Shown here: positions 43,289-57,846 of the stretch, one piece after another
How the letters are laid out: each line of letters starts with the position of its first letter
Numbering within the stretch: position 1 is the first letter of the stretch
Assembly (NCBI RefSeq): GCF_009834545.1
Contig: NZ_CP019427.1
Coordinates: forward strand, 5,403,501-5,467,500
Direction: 5' to 3'
Length of the DNA: 64,000 bases
Source of the DNA: Pseudomonas sp. S04
GTDB lineage: Bacteria > Pseudomonadota > Gammaproteobacteria > Pseudomonadales > Pseudomonadaceae
The notes under the pieces: generated by a model
What the model was told of the DNA's origin: nothing
Database searches by the model: none
The model's input: the letters and a program-made list of their open reading frames with translations, nothing else
Made by a program: the position numbers and the translations under genes

Positions 43289-44554
43289 ATGTATCTGTTC
43301 CGTCTAGCCATGGCCAGCCTGGCTAACCGCCGCTTCACCGCCATCCTCACGGCCCTCGCCATCGCCCTGTCGGTCTGCCTGCTGCTGGCCGTGGAGCGCG
43401 TGCGCACCGAAGCCCGCGCCAGTTTCGCCAGCACCATCAGCGGCACGGACCTGATCGTCGGCGCCCGCTCCGGTTCGGTGAACCTGCTGCTGTACTCGGT
43501 GTTTCGTATCGGCAATGCCACCAACAACATCCGCTGGGACAGCTTCGAGCACTTCGCCAACAACCCCAAGGTGAAATGGGCAATCCCGATTTCCCTTGGC
43601 GACTCCCATCGCGGCTATCGGGTGATGGGCACCACTGACGCCTACTTCCAGCATTACCAATACGGGCGCCAGCAACACCTGCAACTGGCCAGCGGCCGGG
43701 CCTTTGCCACGGATCCGTTCGAGGTGGTACTGGGCGCGGAAGTGGCCGACGCGCTGCACTACAAACTCGGCGACCAACTGGTACTGGCCCACGGCGTGGC
43801 GGTGATCAGCCTGGTCAAGCATGACGACAAGCCCTTCACCGTGGTCGGCATCCTCAAGCGCACTGGCACCCCGGTGGACCGCACGCTGCACATCAGCCTC
43901 GGGGGCATGGAGGCGATCCATGTCGATTGGCACAACGGTGTACCGGCGCGTGGCGATGGCCGGATCAGCGCCGACCAGGCGCGCAACATGGACCTCACGC
44001 CCCAGGCCATCACTGCGTTCATGCTCGGCCTCAACAGCAAGATCGCGACTTTCTCCCTGCAACGCGAGATCAATGAATTTCGTGGCGAACCGATGCTGGC
44101 GATCCTGCCGGGCGTGGCCTTGCAGGAACTCTGGAGCCTGATGGGCACCGCTGAAAAAGCGCTGTTCGTGGTGTCGCTGTTCGTGGTGCTGACCGGCTTG
44201 ATCGGCATGCTCACAGCGATCCTCACCAGCCTCAACGAACGCCGACGGGAAATGGCGATCCTGCGTTCGGTCGGCGCCAGGCCCTGGCATATCGCCACGC
44301 TGCTGGTGCTGGAGGCCTTTGCGCTGGCGCTGTCGGGGGTGATCGCCGGCCTCGGCCTGCTGTACCTGTGCATCGCCCTGGCGCAAGGTTACGTGCAGTC
44401 CAACTACGGCCTGTTTCTGCCGTTGTCCTGGCCAAGCGAGTATGAATGGACGCTGCTCGGTGGCATCCTGCTTGCCGCGCTGCTGATGGGCAGCGTGCCT
44501 GCCTGGCGGGCCTACCGGCAATCGCTGGCCGACGGTCTGTCGATCCGTTTATGA
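43289..44554 (+). CDS. ABC transporter permease, FtsX/MacB-like
   Basis: A 421-residue permease with an N-terminal membrane helix (FTAILTALAIALSVCLLLA), a large periplasmic domain (about 45-295) and three C-terminal helices (ALFVVSLFVVLTGLIGMLTAI, LEAFALALSGVIAGLGLLYL and LLGGILLAALLMG). RRREMAILRSVGARPWHI is the coupling segment found in FtsX-family permeases. I chose ATG 43289, one base after the ATPase stop. It should move or release a lipid- or protein-type substrate together with the preceding ATPase. A role in zinc homeostasis is suggested only by context. Confidence 0.9.
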   Translation: MYLFRLAMASLANRRFTAILTALAIALSVCLLLAVERVRTEARASFASTISGTDLIVGARSGSVNLLLYSVFRIGNATNNIRWDSFEHFANNPKVKWAIPISLGDSHRGYRVMGTTDAYFQHYQYGRQQHLQLASGRAFATDPFEVVLGAEVADALHYKLGDQLVLAHGVAVISLVKHDDKPFTVVGILKRTGTPVDRTLHISLGGMEAIHVDWHNGVPARGDGRISADQARNMDLTPQAITAFMLGLNSKIATFSLQREINEFRGEPMLAILPGVALQELWSLMGTAEKALFVVSLFVVLTGLIGMLTAILTSLNERRREMAILRSVGARPWHIATLLVLEAFALALSGVIAGLGLLYLCIALAQGYVQSNYGLFLPLSWPSEYEWTLLGGILLAALLMGSVPAWRAYRQSLADGLSIRL

Positions 44555-44563
44555 GGACGTAAA

Positions 44564-45082
44564 ATGCCCCGCGCTCTGCTTGCGCTGTTGATGCTGGTCG
44601 CCCTGCCCCTGTGGGCGGCCGAACCCAGGGACCTGACCTGGTCGGAGATGATTCCGCCGGACGCGCCCGCCGAAGTGCCGAACATGAAGCCGCTGCACGA
44701 CCTGTCGCAGATGAGCGACGCCTTGTCGGCCGAGTCGGCGCCGGCCGCCCGGCAGGACCTGCCCAACGCGCCGGTGGTGCAGAACCTCGACGGCCAGGCC
44801 ATTCGGTTGCCCGGCTACATCGTGCCGCTGGAGGTCAATGAGGCAGGACGCACCACCGAGTTTTTGCTGGTGCCGTATTTCGGCGCCTGCATCCACGTGC
44901 CCCCGCCGCCGTCGAACCAGATCGTGCATGTCCGGAGCGAGATCGGGGTCAAGCTCGAAGAGTTGTACCAGCCGTACTGGATTGAAGGCGCAATGCAGGT
45001 CAAAGCCTCCACCAGCGAACTGGCGGATGCCGGATACCAGATGGATGCCCAGAAGATCTACGTGTACGAATTGCAGGAGTGA
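44564..45082 (+). CDS. DUF3299 periplasmic protein
   Basis: A 172-residue protein with a short signal peptide (MPRALLALLMLVALPLWAAE). The body matches the DUF3299 pattern, with IRLPGYIVPLEVNEAGRTTEFLLVPYFGACIHVPPPPSNQIVHVRS and YWIEGAMQVKASTSELADAGYQM. The CIHVPPPPSNQ stretch, with its Cys-x-His arrangement, could bind metal. It follows the permease gene by 9 bp, so it likely belongs to the same mRNA and may act in the periplasm with the ABC pair. Function is not established. Confidence 0.85.
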   Translation: MPRALLALLMLVALPLWAAEPRDLTWSEMIPPDAPAEVPNMKPLHDLSQMSDALSAESAPAARQDLPNAPVVQNLDGQAIRLPGYIVPLEVNEAGRTTEFLLVPYFGACIHVPPPPSNQIVHVRSEIGVKLEELYQPYWIEGAMQVKASTSELADAGYQMDAQKIYVYELQE

Positions 45083-45189
45083 AACTGCGAAGTTTTCATG
45101 GACTGACCTGAACTTGCGTCTACGCTCAAGCCGGCGCTGACGACGACCGCTCATCCGAGCAACGATCTTAATGCGCCATCACGCTTTCA

Positions 45190-45203
45190 TTGAGCTGCGT
45201 CAA
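45190..45203 (+). promoter_or_regulatory. ANR/FNR-like box upstream of oprG
   Basis: TTGAGCTGCGTCAA keeps the TTGA-N6-TCAA core of the ANR/FNR consensus TTGAT-N4-ATCAA. Its centre (45196.5) is about 41.5 bp from a transcription start near 45238, with CATAAAA (45224-45230) as a plausible -10. This is the class II activator position. P. aeruginosa oprG is known to respond to ANR. Confidence 0.7.
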
Positions 45204-45266
45204 CGTCCCAGGTCGGATCCCTCCATAAAATGGGATATAGAATTCAAATTGTCCCTTGGAGCCCCC

Positions 45267-45965
45267 ATGCACAAGTCATTGCTTAGCGCTTCCCTCATTG
45301 CATTCGCGCTTGCAGCCCCGTCCGCCCAAGCCCACGAAGCCGGCGACATCATCGTCCGGGCGGGTGCCATCACCGTTAATCCGAAGGCCGACAGCTCCAG
45401 CGTCAAGGTCGATCGCGGCCCGCTGGCGGGTACCGACCTGGGCGGCAAGGCGACAATGAGCAGCGACACGCAATTGGGCCTGAACTTCGCGTACATGATC
45501 ACCAACAACCTGGGGATCGAACTGCTGGCGGCAACGCCGTTCGAGCATGACGTCAAACTCAAAGGCACCGCACTCCCTGCGGCCAACGGCAAGCTCGGCT
45601 CCTTGAAGCACCTGCCGCCGACCCTGAGCCTGGTGTACTACCCGCTGGATCACAAATCGGTGTTCCAACCCTACGTGGGCGCGGGCATCAACTACACCTG
45701 GATCTATGACGAACACGTCGGCAGCCAGGCCAGCGCCAACGGCTTCGACAACTTCCGGGCGAAAAACACCTGGGGCGTGGCATGGCAGGTCGGTGCCGAC
45801 TACATGCTGACCGACAACATCATGATCAACGGCCAGGTGCGCTACATCGACATCGACACCACCGGTTATGTGGATAACAACGCTGTCGCCCCAGGCACCC
45901 GCGCCAAGGTCGACATCGATGTGGACCCATGGGTCTACATGGTTGGCCTGGGCTACAAGTTCTAA
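45267..45965 (+). CDS. oprG: OmpW-family outer-membrane protein OprG
   Basis: A 232-residue eight-stranded beta-barrel protein. The signal peptide MHKSLLSASLIAFALAAPSAQA is followed by HEAGDIIVRAGAITVNPKADSS, an OmpW hallmark, then NNLGIELLAATPFEHDVKL, FQPYVGAGINYTWIYDE, VDPWVYMVGLGYKF with the C-terminal Phe. OmpW proteins form a hydrophobic channel with a lateral opening, and OprG is thought to admit small hydrophobic molecules. I used ATG 45267, which gives the normal signal peptide. Its position after the zinc locus equals PA4067. Confidence 0.93.
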   Translation: MHKSLLSASLIAFALAAPSAQAHEAGDIIVRAGAITVNPKADSSSVKVDRGPLAGTDLGGKATMSSDTQLGLNFAYMITNNLGIELLAATPFEHDVKLKGTALPAANGKLGSLKHLPPTLSLVYYPLDHKSVFQPYVGAGINYTWIYDEHVGSQASANGFDNFRAKNTWGVAWQVGADYMLTDNIMINGQVRYIDIDTTGYVDNNAVAPGTRAKVDIDVDPWVYMVGLGYKF

Positions 45966-45976
45966 GCCACACCCGC

Positions 45977-46010
45977 AAAAAAAAGGCGCCTCTAATCAGG
46001 CGCCTTTTTT
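45977..46010. terminator. Bidirectional terminator between oprG and the epimerase gene
   Basis: An A-run, GGCGCC, loop TCTAATCA, GGCGCC and a T-run give a stem of 12 bp when A-T pairs are counted. Because it ends in As on one side and Ts on the other, it can terminate oprG and the convergent minus-strand gene. Confidence 0.95.
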
Positions 46011-46025
46011 GTTCTCGTAAAACCC

Positions 46026-46955
46026 CTAGCGACCCAGCAGGCGGGCCAGACCGACGTTCATTGGCGTTTGCTCGGGGAAGGTGAAGCGCTGCAGCAGGCG
46101 CTGGTTGTTCGCCCGCGAATGGCGGATATCGCCCGAACGGGCCGGGCCGTAGGTGATCGGCGGCAAGTCGCCGACCACTTCGCGCAACGCCTGGAGCATT
46201 TGCTTGAGGGTGGTGGCCTGGTTCCAGCCGACGTTGACCGCACCGACTTCCAGCGTAGGCGCTTCGATAGCCTGCACCAGCAGGTCTACCAAGTCTTCGA
46301 CATAGACAAAATCACGAGTCTGCTCGCCATCGCCGAACACGGTGATCGGCAGCCCCTTGACCGCGCGCTCGCTGAAAATGCTGATCACCCCGGAGTACGG
46401 CGACGACGGATCCTGGCGCGGGCCGAAGATGTTGAAGAAGCGAAACACCGCGGGCTCCAGGCCATGCTGGCGGCGGTAGAAATCGAGGTAGTACTCACCC
46501 GCCAGCTTGTCCGAAGCGTAGGGCGTGAGCGGCGCCTTGGCGGTGTCTTCGTCGATCGACTGACCTTCGCCATTGTTGCCATAGATCGCCGCGCTCGAGG
46601 CAAACAGCACACGCTTGACCCCAGCCTGGCGCATGGCTTCACAGACGTTCAGGGTGCCAATGAAATTGCTCTGGTGCGTACGCACCGGATCGTCCACCGA
46701 GGCCTGCACGGAAGCCACGGCAGCCAGGTGCGCCACGGCACAACAACCGACCATCACCTTGGCCACCAGGGCAGCATCGGCGACGTCGCCTTCGATCAAC
46801 TCGATACGTGGATCGTCCAGTTGCAGGTTGCTGCGCTTGCCGGTGGACAGGTCATCGAGCACACGCACCGAGTAGCCCTTGGCAAGCAAGGCGTCGGCGA
46901 GGTGCGAGCCAATGAAACCGGCACCGCCGGTGATTAATACAGGGCCTTCAGCCAT
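46026..46955 (-). CDS. NAD-dependent epimerase/dehydratase (GalE/WbpP-like extended SDR)
   Basis: A 309-residue extended SDR. The N-terminal NAD motif is VLITGGAGFIGSHLADAL, the catalytic Tyr-Lys pair is in YASDKLAG, and the Ser/Thr partner in LFASSAAIYG. FFNIFGPRQDPSSPYSGVISIF and FGDGEQTRDFVYVEDL are sugar-nucleotide epimerase landmarks. The substrate is probably a UDP- or GDP-sugar for surface glycans. The start at 46955 is chosen because the longer frame runs into the next gene. It overlaps the RmlD-like gene upstream by 8 bp. Confidence 0.9.
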   Translation of the reverse strand: MAEGPVLITGGAGFIGSHLADALLAKGYSVRVLDDLSTGKRSNLQLDDPRIELIEGDVADAALVAKVMVGCCAVAHLAAVASVQASVDDPVRTHQSNFIGTLNVCEAMRQAGVKRVLFASSAAIYGNNGEGQSIDEDTAKAPLTPYASDKLAGEYYLDFYRRQHGLEPAVFRFFNIFGPRQDPSSPYSGVISIFSERAVKGLPITVFGDGEQTRDFVYVEDLVDLLVQAIEAPTLEVGAVNVGWNQATTLKQMLQALREVVGDLPPITYGPARSGDIRHSRANNQRLLQRFTFPEQTPMNVGLARLLGR

Positions 46956-47832
46956 GACGATAAAACCTATCCAGTAAGCCCGGGAGCGCGGCACGCCAGG
47001 CGCGCGGCTTGATCCCGAAGGTGTGCAGAATTTTCTTGCAGGCCAGGACCGCGTGTTGCGGTTCTTCGGCGGCATCCGGGCGCGCGGCATGGGCCTGCGC
47101 AGTCGGTGCTTCGATGGCCAGCGGATGCAGGCTGCGGGCCTCGGTCAAAATGGCCTGGCCCAGCGCCAGCGGCGTGGTCGCCTCGTGTCCGGCGTAGTGA
47201 TAGGTGCCCCACAGCGGCGCCGCGCAATCGAGTTGCTTGAGCACCGAAATGATCACCCGTGCAGCATCGTCCACCGGGGTTGGGTTGCCCCGCCGGTCGT
47301 CGGCCATCAGCAGCTCTTCAGGCTGTTCGGCACGTGCCAGGAAACGCCCCAGCGCGCCGTCGGCACTGTCATCGAGCAACCAGCCAAACCGCAGCATCAC
47401 GTGTTGCGGGCAGGTTGCGCGCACGCTCTGCTCGATGCGCCACAACGCCTGGCCACGCAGGCCCAGTGGCACCGGCTCGTCCTTTTCACTGTAGGCAGTA
47501 GCCCGCGAGCCATCGAACACTCGATAGCTGGAAGGCTGGAGCAGGACGATGTTGTGGTGCTGGCACAATTCCGCCAGGCGCTCGACTGCTCGTTCCTGCC
47601 CGGCCAGGCGCGCCTCGGGCACCTGCTCGGCCTGGAACCAGTCGAAGTAGTAGGCGAGGTTGATCAGCGCGTCCGGGCGAGTGTCGTCGAGCAGTTGGGT
47701 CAGGCTCGCGGCATCCCAGCCGTCTTGCGGTGGACGGGGGGCGAGGAAACCGATGTCTTCCTCCGCACCGAGGCGAATCAGCGCCTGCCCAAGGGCATTT
47801 CCGCCACCCAGTAACATAAGGCGCATTCGCAT
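46948..47832 (-). CDS. RmlD-like sugar-nucleotide reductase-family protein
   Basis: A 294-residue SDR-like protein starting MRMRLMLLGGGNALGQALIRLG, where GGGNALG stands for the Gly-rich nucleotide loop. It shows RPDALINLAYYFDWFQAEQ, AVERLAELCQHHNIVLLQPSSYRVFDG and later WGTYHYAGHEATT, which are typical of dTDP-4-dehydrorhamnose reductase-like proteins. The catalytic YxxxK is not clear to me, so it may be a non-catalytic relative. I use the start at 47832; the longer frame (48006) runs through the divergent promoter region of the helicase gene. Matches PA4069 in order. Confidence 0.8.
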   Translation of the reverse strand: MRMRLMLLGGGNALGQALIRLGAEEDIGFLAPRPPQDGWDAASLTQLLDDTRPDALINLAYYFDWFQAEQVPEARLAGQERAVERLAELCQHHNIVLLQPSSYRVFDGSRATAYSEKDEPVPLGLRGQALWRIEQSVRATCPQHVMLRFGWLLDDSADGALGRFLARAEQPEELLMADDRRGNPTPVDDAARVIISVLKQLDCAAPLWGTYHYAGHEATTPLALGQAILTEARSLHPLAIEAPTAQAHAARPDAAEEPQHAVLACKKILHTFGIKPRAWRAALPGLLDRFYRHG

Positions 47833-48053
47833 AGAGTCAGCAGGCCCAGTCTGTTTGAAACGATGAGTGTAGCGACAGCGCCCGCAGGCGTTGTCGTTGA
47901 GAGTTGCCGGAATCGTTACATTTTGCGGGTTTAATACGCAACCGTCACTTATAAACTGCCAACCGCAGCCTTTGCAGTCGCAGCCAGGGGCAGCGCTGGG
48001 CCGCACTGCGCGCGCACTTGCAACTTGGGCCGGGCCGTCGCATAACTGAGCCC

Positions 48054-52396
<4,343 letters not shown>

Positions 52397-52400
<4 letters not shown>

Positions 52401-54541
52401 GAACTGTGGCTCGGATTGGGCATCAGCAGCGCTGAGTTGTCCTTGGCGGCGACCGCCTCCTCATGCTTGTCTTCGGGTCGGTCCAGGTGTCGCTCGTGCA
52501 GCAGCACCTGCTGTGGATAAGTCTGCGCGAAATGCACCCATGGGCTGTTATCCACAAGCTTTTTCAAGCGCAGGTTGAACGCCCGGTTCACCGCATATTG
52601 GCCGCCGGAGACCGTGCGAAACTGCGCCGTCAGGATCACCCCGTTGAGGTCCATCTTGTCGACCCCGAACACTTCCAGCGGGCCTTGCAGGTTGTACTTG
52701 AGGAACGGGTCTTCGCTGATCGAACGGCCCGCGTCGCGGATCAGCGCGATGGCCTGGTCGACATCGGTGTCGTAGGTGAACTGCACCGAGAAAAACGCAA
52801 AGGCGAATTGCCGCGACTGGTTGGTGACCGCCTTGATCTGGCCGAATGGCACCGAATGCACGAAGCCCTTGCCGTCGCGCAGGCGCAGGGTCCGGATGGT
52901 CAGGCCCTCCACCGTGCCGGCATGCCCCGAGTCGAGCACCACCCAGTCGCCGATCGACAGGGTGTCTTCGATGATGATGAACAGCCCGGTGATCACATCC
53001 TGTACCAGTTGCTGCGAACCAAAACCGATCGCCAGCCCCACCACCCCGGCACCGGCCAGGAACGGTGCGACGTTGATCCCAAGGTTGGCCATGGTGGTGA
53101 TTGCGCAGATCACCACCAGGATGATTTTCATCGCGTTGCGCAGCAGCGGCAGGATGGTTTTGATCCGGGTACTGGGCTGGCGCGCATTGCGCTTGTTGAC
53201 CGGCGGCTTCAAGGCTTCCTGAATGGCCGTGTCGAGTACCACCCACACCAGCCAGGTCACCAGGAAGATCAGGCCGATGCGGCTCAACGAATCGCTGATC
53301 GCCCGGCCAATCGCGTTGCTGACCGCGAACTCGAACAACGATACGCCCCAGATCCGCCCCAGGATGTCGATGAAGGCGATGGCCATGACAATCCGCAGCA
53401 AGGCGTGGGACAGGCTCAGGAAACGCTCCTTGTAGGCACCGCTGCGCTGCACCGCGAGCGCGCTGCGGGACTTGAACAGGTGTTGCAGCATGGTGCTGAT
53501 AAACACCGTGGCAATCAGCAGCAACGTGGTGAACAAGGCACAGCGCAGGACCTTTTGATTGTCATCGCCGATGCCGATCAGGTTGATCAGCGACACCAGC
53601 ACCATCAACAGGATCGGCCAGTACCAGACCCCGGAAAAGATCCGCAGGGTCTCGCGCAATGCCGGTTGTTTCTGGCGCTGGGCCAGCGGCAGGATGCGGA
53701 TCAACTGACCCACCGGCCTGCGCAGGCGAATCACCAGCAGGCCGAAGATGATCGACGCCGACATACCGGTGAACACCGCGATACTGCTGGTCAGGTTGTC
53801 CCCCAGGCGATTGGCGATCTGCGAGCTGGTCAAGGCGTCGCTCAGGGCCACCAGAAAACCCATGGCGAACAACGGCCGCGGGCTGTTCTGCAGCAGGATG
53901 CGCACTGCCTGGCGCTTATGCCCGACGTTGAACAGCACCACCAGCGACAGCAACAGCGAGGCGACAAAGATCCCGGCGCTGGTGGCGTAGGCCAGGCTCA
54001 AGGCGAGTGCGCGGCCTGCCGATGCGGGCAGGAAATGACTGAGGTAGAGGGTCAGGGGCAAGCTGATCAAGGCGGGCAGCGTGTAGGGCAGCAGGTAACC
54101 GAGCAACGCCTGGCCACGCTCCCGGGTGAGCAACAGGCGATGCCGTGCCAGGCGTCGGGCCAGCAGGCCACCGAGTAACCAGAGCAGCGCAAACACCCCG
54201 CCCCATACCACGCTCAGCAGGAGGAAATCGCCGACCACGCTCCAACTCGAACGCGGCGAAGGCTGATTGACCAGTTGGTCCACCTCATCCACCGCGCGGT
54301 CCGCGCGCAGGCGCCAGGCTTGTACCAGGTGCTCGTTAAGATCGAGCTTTTCCTGGACATCGTCGATGCTCGAACTGATGGCGCCCAGCAGGCCGCCCTG
54401 CACCAGCGGTTCGGGTTTGGACGCTGCGGCCGGCTCTTTACCGGTAACCGCCGCAATGGCCGGTAGCGCATTCGCCTGCAAGGCAGGACTGGCGCAACAC
54501 AACAGTAGCGCGAGCCAGATCGCGGTTTTGATTGGAGACAA
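52397..54541 (-). CDS. Mechanosensitive ion channel (MscS family, large)
   Basis: A 714-residue inner-membrane protein with a signal-like N-terminus and a soluble region to about 105, then many membrane segments and a C-terminal MscS domain. The pore-helix and beta domain region reads APFLAGAGVVGLAIGFGSQQLVQDVITGLFIIIEDTLSIGDWVVL, which is the MscS hallmark. It is of the size of YbiO/MscM-type channels, which release osmolytes on hypo-osmotic shock. Convergent with the helicase gene, with a 4-bp stop-codon overlap. About 200 bp separate its start from the ybhP-like gene upstream. Confidence 0.92.
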
Positions 54542-54744
54542 AACGCGGTGCTCCTTTTTGACCAGGTGATGTGTGCAGAAGATCGCAGCCTTGAGCGATC
54601 GCTACAAGCGTAGATCGGCAAAACCCCATGAAGGTTTCACTGCCCAGGCGTTTGACCGCCTGTAACGCCGTCGAAACTTTCCGCCCTGGCCCACAGTCAT
54701 CAACAAACAGGGGGCAGCCCGACGATCATCAGGCGGGATCACAC

Positions 54745-55554
54745 ATGGCGGCGTTTGACATCAGCGGCGAGCAGGCCGAGCAACCCGATGCAGCGAGTGC
54801 AAGCCGCACCGCGGTACGCCGTTTTACCGTGCTCACGGTCAATACCCACAAGGGCTTCGCCGCCCTCAATCGGCGCTTCATCCTGCCCGAACTGCGTGAA
54901 GCGGTGCGCAGTGTCGGCGCCGACGTGGTGTTCCTGCAGGAAGTGCACGGCGCCCATGAGCACCATCCCCGGCGCTACAGCAACTGGCCCAGCATGCCCC
55001 AGTACGAATTCCTCGCCGACAGCCTCTGGCCGCAGTTCGCCTATGGGCGCAACGCGGTGTATCCGGCAGGCGACCACGGCAACGCCCTGCTGTCGAAATT
55101 CCAGATCATCCGTCACGACAACCTCGACGTCTCCATCAGCGGCCATGAAAGCCGTGGCGTGCTGCATTGCGTGTTACGCCTGCCCGGTGACGGCCAGCAG
55201 GTGCATGCCATGTGCGTGCACCTGGGCTTGCATCAGGCCCATCGCGATGAACAACTGCAACTGCTGATCAAGCGCCTGCAAGAGTTGCCAGCCGACGCCA
55301 GGGTGATAGTCGCCGGCGACTTCAATGACTGGCGCCAGCGCGCCGACGATCTGCTCAATCCGTTGGGCCTGCGCGAGGTGTTTCGCGAGCACCATGGTCA
55401 GCCGGCGCGCAGTTTCCCGGCCCGCCTGCCCCTCCTGCGCCTGGACCGCATCTACGTGCGCAACCTCAAGGCCCATCGCCCGCAGGTGCTGGCGGCGCGG
55501 CCCTGGTCGCACCTTTCCGATCACGTTCCGCTGTCGGTGGAGATTGAGCTATGA
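54745..55554 (+). CDS. Endonuclease/exonuclease/phosphatase-family protein (YbhP-like)
   Basis: A 269-residue EEP-fold protein: [42 protein letters not shown] gives the first metal ligands, [18 protein letters not shown] the middle, [16 protein letters not shown] the Asp-x-Asn pair, and [11 protein letters not shown] the catalytic His near the end. I prefer ATG 54745 (MAAFDIS) over 54628, which would add 39 residues. It is followed by clsB and a ybhN-like gene, the order of the E. coli ybhP-clsB-ybhN operon, so it may trim or modify a lipid head group or nucleic acid; substrate unknown. Confidence 0.82.
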   Translation: MAAFDISGEQAEQPDAASASRTAVRRFTVLTVNTHKGFAALNRRFILPELREAVRSVGADVVFLQEVHGAHEHHPRRYSNWPSMPQYEFLADSLWPQFAYGRNAVYPAGDHGNALLSKFQIIRHDNLDVSISGHESRGVLHCVLRLPGDGQQVHAMCVHLGLHQAHRDEQLQLLIKRLQELPADARVIVAGDFNDWRQRADDLLNPLGLREVFREHHGQPARSFPARLPLLRLDRIYVRNLKAHRPQVLAARPWSHLSDHVPLSVEIEL

Positions 55555-56858
55555 GCAGCGCCCCGCTGGAAAAAAACCTGCTCGAACCCCAGGCCTCCGC
55601 CGCCGAATCGGTCACAGCCAGACGCGCCCTCGTCGACCTCGACTATGGCTGGCACGGCAACAACTGCGTGGTCTTGCTGGAAAATGGCGAGGCCTACTTT
55701 CCCAAGGTGTTCGAGGCTCTGCGCCAGGCCAAGAGCGAAATTCTGCTGGAGACCTTCATTCTGTTCGAGGACAAGGTCGGCAGCGAGCTGCAGCAGATCC
55801 TGATCGAGGCGGCGCAGCGCGGGGTGCGTGTCACCGTCAGCCTCGATGGTTTTGGTTGCGGCGAACTGGCCAGCGAATTCCTCCTGGCGATGTGTGATGC
55901 CGGCGTGCACTTGCAGATGTTCGACCCGGCCCCACGGCGCCTGGGCATCCGTACCAACTGGTTCCGCCGCCTGCATCGCAAGATCGTGGTGGTGGACGGC
56001 AGCATCGCCTTTGTCGGCGGCATCAACTTCAGCGCCGATCACCTGGCCGACTTCGGCCCCCAGGCCAAGCAGGATTATGCGGTGCAGGTAGAGGGGCCGG
56101 CGGTGGTCGACATCCATCACTTCGCCCTGCTGCAAAGCGGCCGCCATGCCCGGGCGCGCTCTGGCTGGCTGCGGCGCAAGCACCGGCGCAGCGAGCTGGC
56201 GTTCAGCGATCACGATGGCCAGGTGCGCCTGGTCTACCGCGACAACCGCGACCACCCCCGGGACATCGAAGACGTGTACTTGCAGGTGCTGCGCAGCGCC
56301 CAACGCCGGGTGATCATCGCCAACGCCTACTTTTTCCCCGGCTACCGCCTGCTGCGCGAAATTCGCAACGCCGCCCGCCGAGGGGTCGAGGTGCGGCTGA
56401 TCCTGCAGGGGCAACCGGACATGCTGGTGGCCAAGCTGGCGGCCCGCCTGACCTATGACTACCTGCAGCAAACGGGGGTGAAGATCTATGAGTACTGCGA
56501 CCGCCCACTGCACGGCAAAGTCGCCTTGGTGGATGAGGACTGGAGCACGGTCGGATCGAGCAACCTCGACCCCTTGAGCCTGTCGTTGAACCTGGAAGCC
56601 AACGTGCTGATTCGCGACCGGGCATTCAACCGCGAGCTGTGCGAGCGCCTCGACGAACTGAGCGACCATCACTGTAAGGTCATGCCGGCCAACCAGCGCC
56701 CCCGGGGATTGCTGTGGCGCATGACCATTGGCTTCCTGGTGTTCCACTGCCTGCGGCACTTCCCCGCCTGGGCCGGTTGGCTGCCGGCGCACAAACCGCG
56801 CCTGCAGCCTTTCACGCCAGCAACTCAGGTGCAGGATGACGCCCATGAATCGCGCTGA
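55551..56858 (+). CDS. clsB: Cardiolipin synthase B
   Basis: A 435-residue phospholipase-D-family enzyme. It carries the two HKD motifs as [18 protein letters not shown] and [21 protein letters not shown], needed for cardiolipin formation. The E. coli homologue is helped by YbhP and YbhN family neighbours. Length is normal. The start overlaps the ybhP-like stop by 4 bp (ATGA), and the ybhN-like start lies inside its 3' end. It should act at the inner membrane. Confidence 0.94.
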   Translation: MSSAPLEKNLLEPQASAAESVTARRALVDLDYGWHGNNCVVLLENGEAYFPKVFEALRQAKSEILLETFILFEDKVGSELQQILIEAAQRGVRVTVSLDGFGCGELASEFLLAMCDAGVHLQMFDPAPRRLGIRTNWFRRLHRKIVVVDGSIAFVGGINFSADHLADFGPQAKQDYAVQVEGPAVVDIHHFALLQSGRHARARSGWLRRKHRRSELAFSDHDGQVRLVYRDNRDHPRDIEDVYLQVLRSAQRRVIIANAYFFPGYRLLREIRNAARRGVEVRLILQGQPDMLVAKLAARLTYDYLQQTGVKIYEYCDRPLHGKVALVDEDWSTVGSSNLDPLSLSLNLEANVLIRDRAFNRELCERLDELSDHHCKVMPANQRPRGLLWRMTIGFLVFHCLRHFPAWAGWLPAHKPRLQPFTPATQVQDDAHESR

Positions 56859-57831
56859 AAGCCAAGACGCCCCCGCCGTTGCCGAGCATCCGCCGTCCCG
56901 TTGGCGGCGCCTGAAAAAGCCGCTGACGGCGCTGTTTTTCCTGCTGCTGATTGTGTTGTTCACCCTGCTCGCCCACCGCATCGATTGGAGCGAAGTGTTC
57001 GACACCCTGCAGGACTTCAAAGTGCGGACCCTGATCATCGCCTCGACGATTACCGTGCTGAGTTTTCTCACCTATGCCTGCTTCGACCTGATCGGCCGCA
57101 CCTACATCGGGCAAAACCTGACATGGCGACAAATCCTGCCGGTGGGGGTGATCAGCTACGCGTTCAACCTCAACCTGAGTGCCTGGGTCGGCGGTATCGC
57201 CATGCGTTATCGCCTGTATTCGCGACTGGGGGTCAGCAAGGGCAACATCGCCAAGATCCTCGGCCTGAGCCTGGCCACCAATTGGTTTGGCTACATGCTG
57301 GTGGCCGGGGCGATCTTCAGCAGTGGCCTGGTGCACATGCCACCGGGCTGGAAGCTCAGCAGCGCGGCCTTGCAGGGCGTGGGCCTGCTGTTGCTGCTGG
57401 TGAGTGCCGGCTACCTGGCGGCGTGCCGCTTTTCCAGCCGTCGTGAATGGTCGATTCGTGGGGTTGAGATCAACCTGCCGTCACTGCGCATGGCGATGCT
57501 GCAACTGGCTCTGGGAGCATTGAACTGGTCGCTGATGGCGGCGGTGATTTTTACTTTGCTGCCGAGCAAACTCGACTATCCGCTGGTGCTTGGGGTGCTG
57601 TTGATCAGTGCCATCGCCGGGGTAATCACCCATATTCCGGCCGGGCTTGGGGTACTGGAGGCGGTGTTTGTCGCCCTGCTGCAACACCAGGCCTCTCGCG
57701 GCAGCCTGGTCGCCGGATTGCTGGCCTATCGGGCGATCTACTTCCTGTTGCCGCTGTTGATCACCGTGGCCATGTACCTGGTGGTGGAAGCCAAGGCCAA
57801 GGCGCTGCGGATCGAGAAAAAACCCTCCTGA
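56845..57831 (+). CDS. YbhN-like lysylphosphatidylglycerol synthase-related membrane protein
   Basis: A 328-residue inner-membrane protein with about eight hydrophobic segments, the first LTALFFLLLIVLFTLLAH. It belongs to the UPF0104/flippase-like group related to the membrane half of MprF: NLSAWVGGIAMRYRLYSRLGV and AGVITHIPAGLGVLEAVFV are landmarks. It follows clsB with a 14-bp overlap at ATG 56845; an ATG 9 bases earlier is also possible. It may move cardiolipin or other lipids across the membrane; inference from operon and fold. Confidence 0.85.
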   Translation: MNRAESQDAPAVAEHPPSRWRRLKKPLTALFFLLLIVLFTLLAHRIDWSEVFDTLQDFKVRTLIIASTITVLSFLTYACFDLIGRTYIGQNLTWRQILPVGVISYAFNLNLSAWVGGIAMRYRLYSRLGVSKGNIAKILGLSLATNWFGYMLVAGAIFSSGLVHMPPGWKLSSAALQGVGLLLLLVSAGYLAACRFSSRREWSIRGVEINLPSLRMAMLQLALGALNWSLMAAVIFTLLPSKLDYPLVLGVLLISAIAGVITHIPAGLGVLEAVFVALLQHQASRGSLVAGLLAYRAIYFLLPLLITVAMYLVVEAKAKALRIEKKPS

Positions 57832-57846
57832 ACGCCCACTTACACT

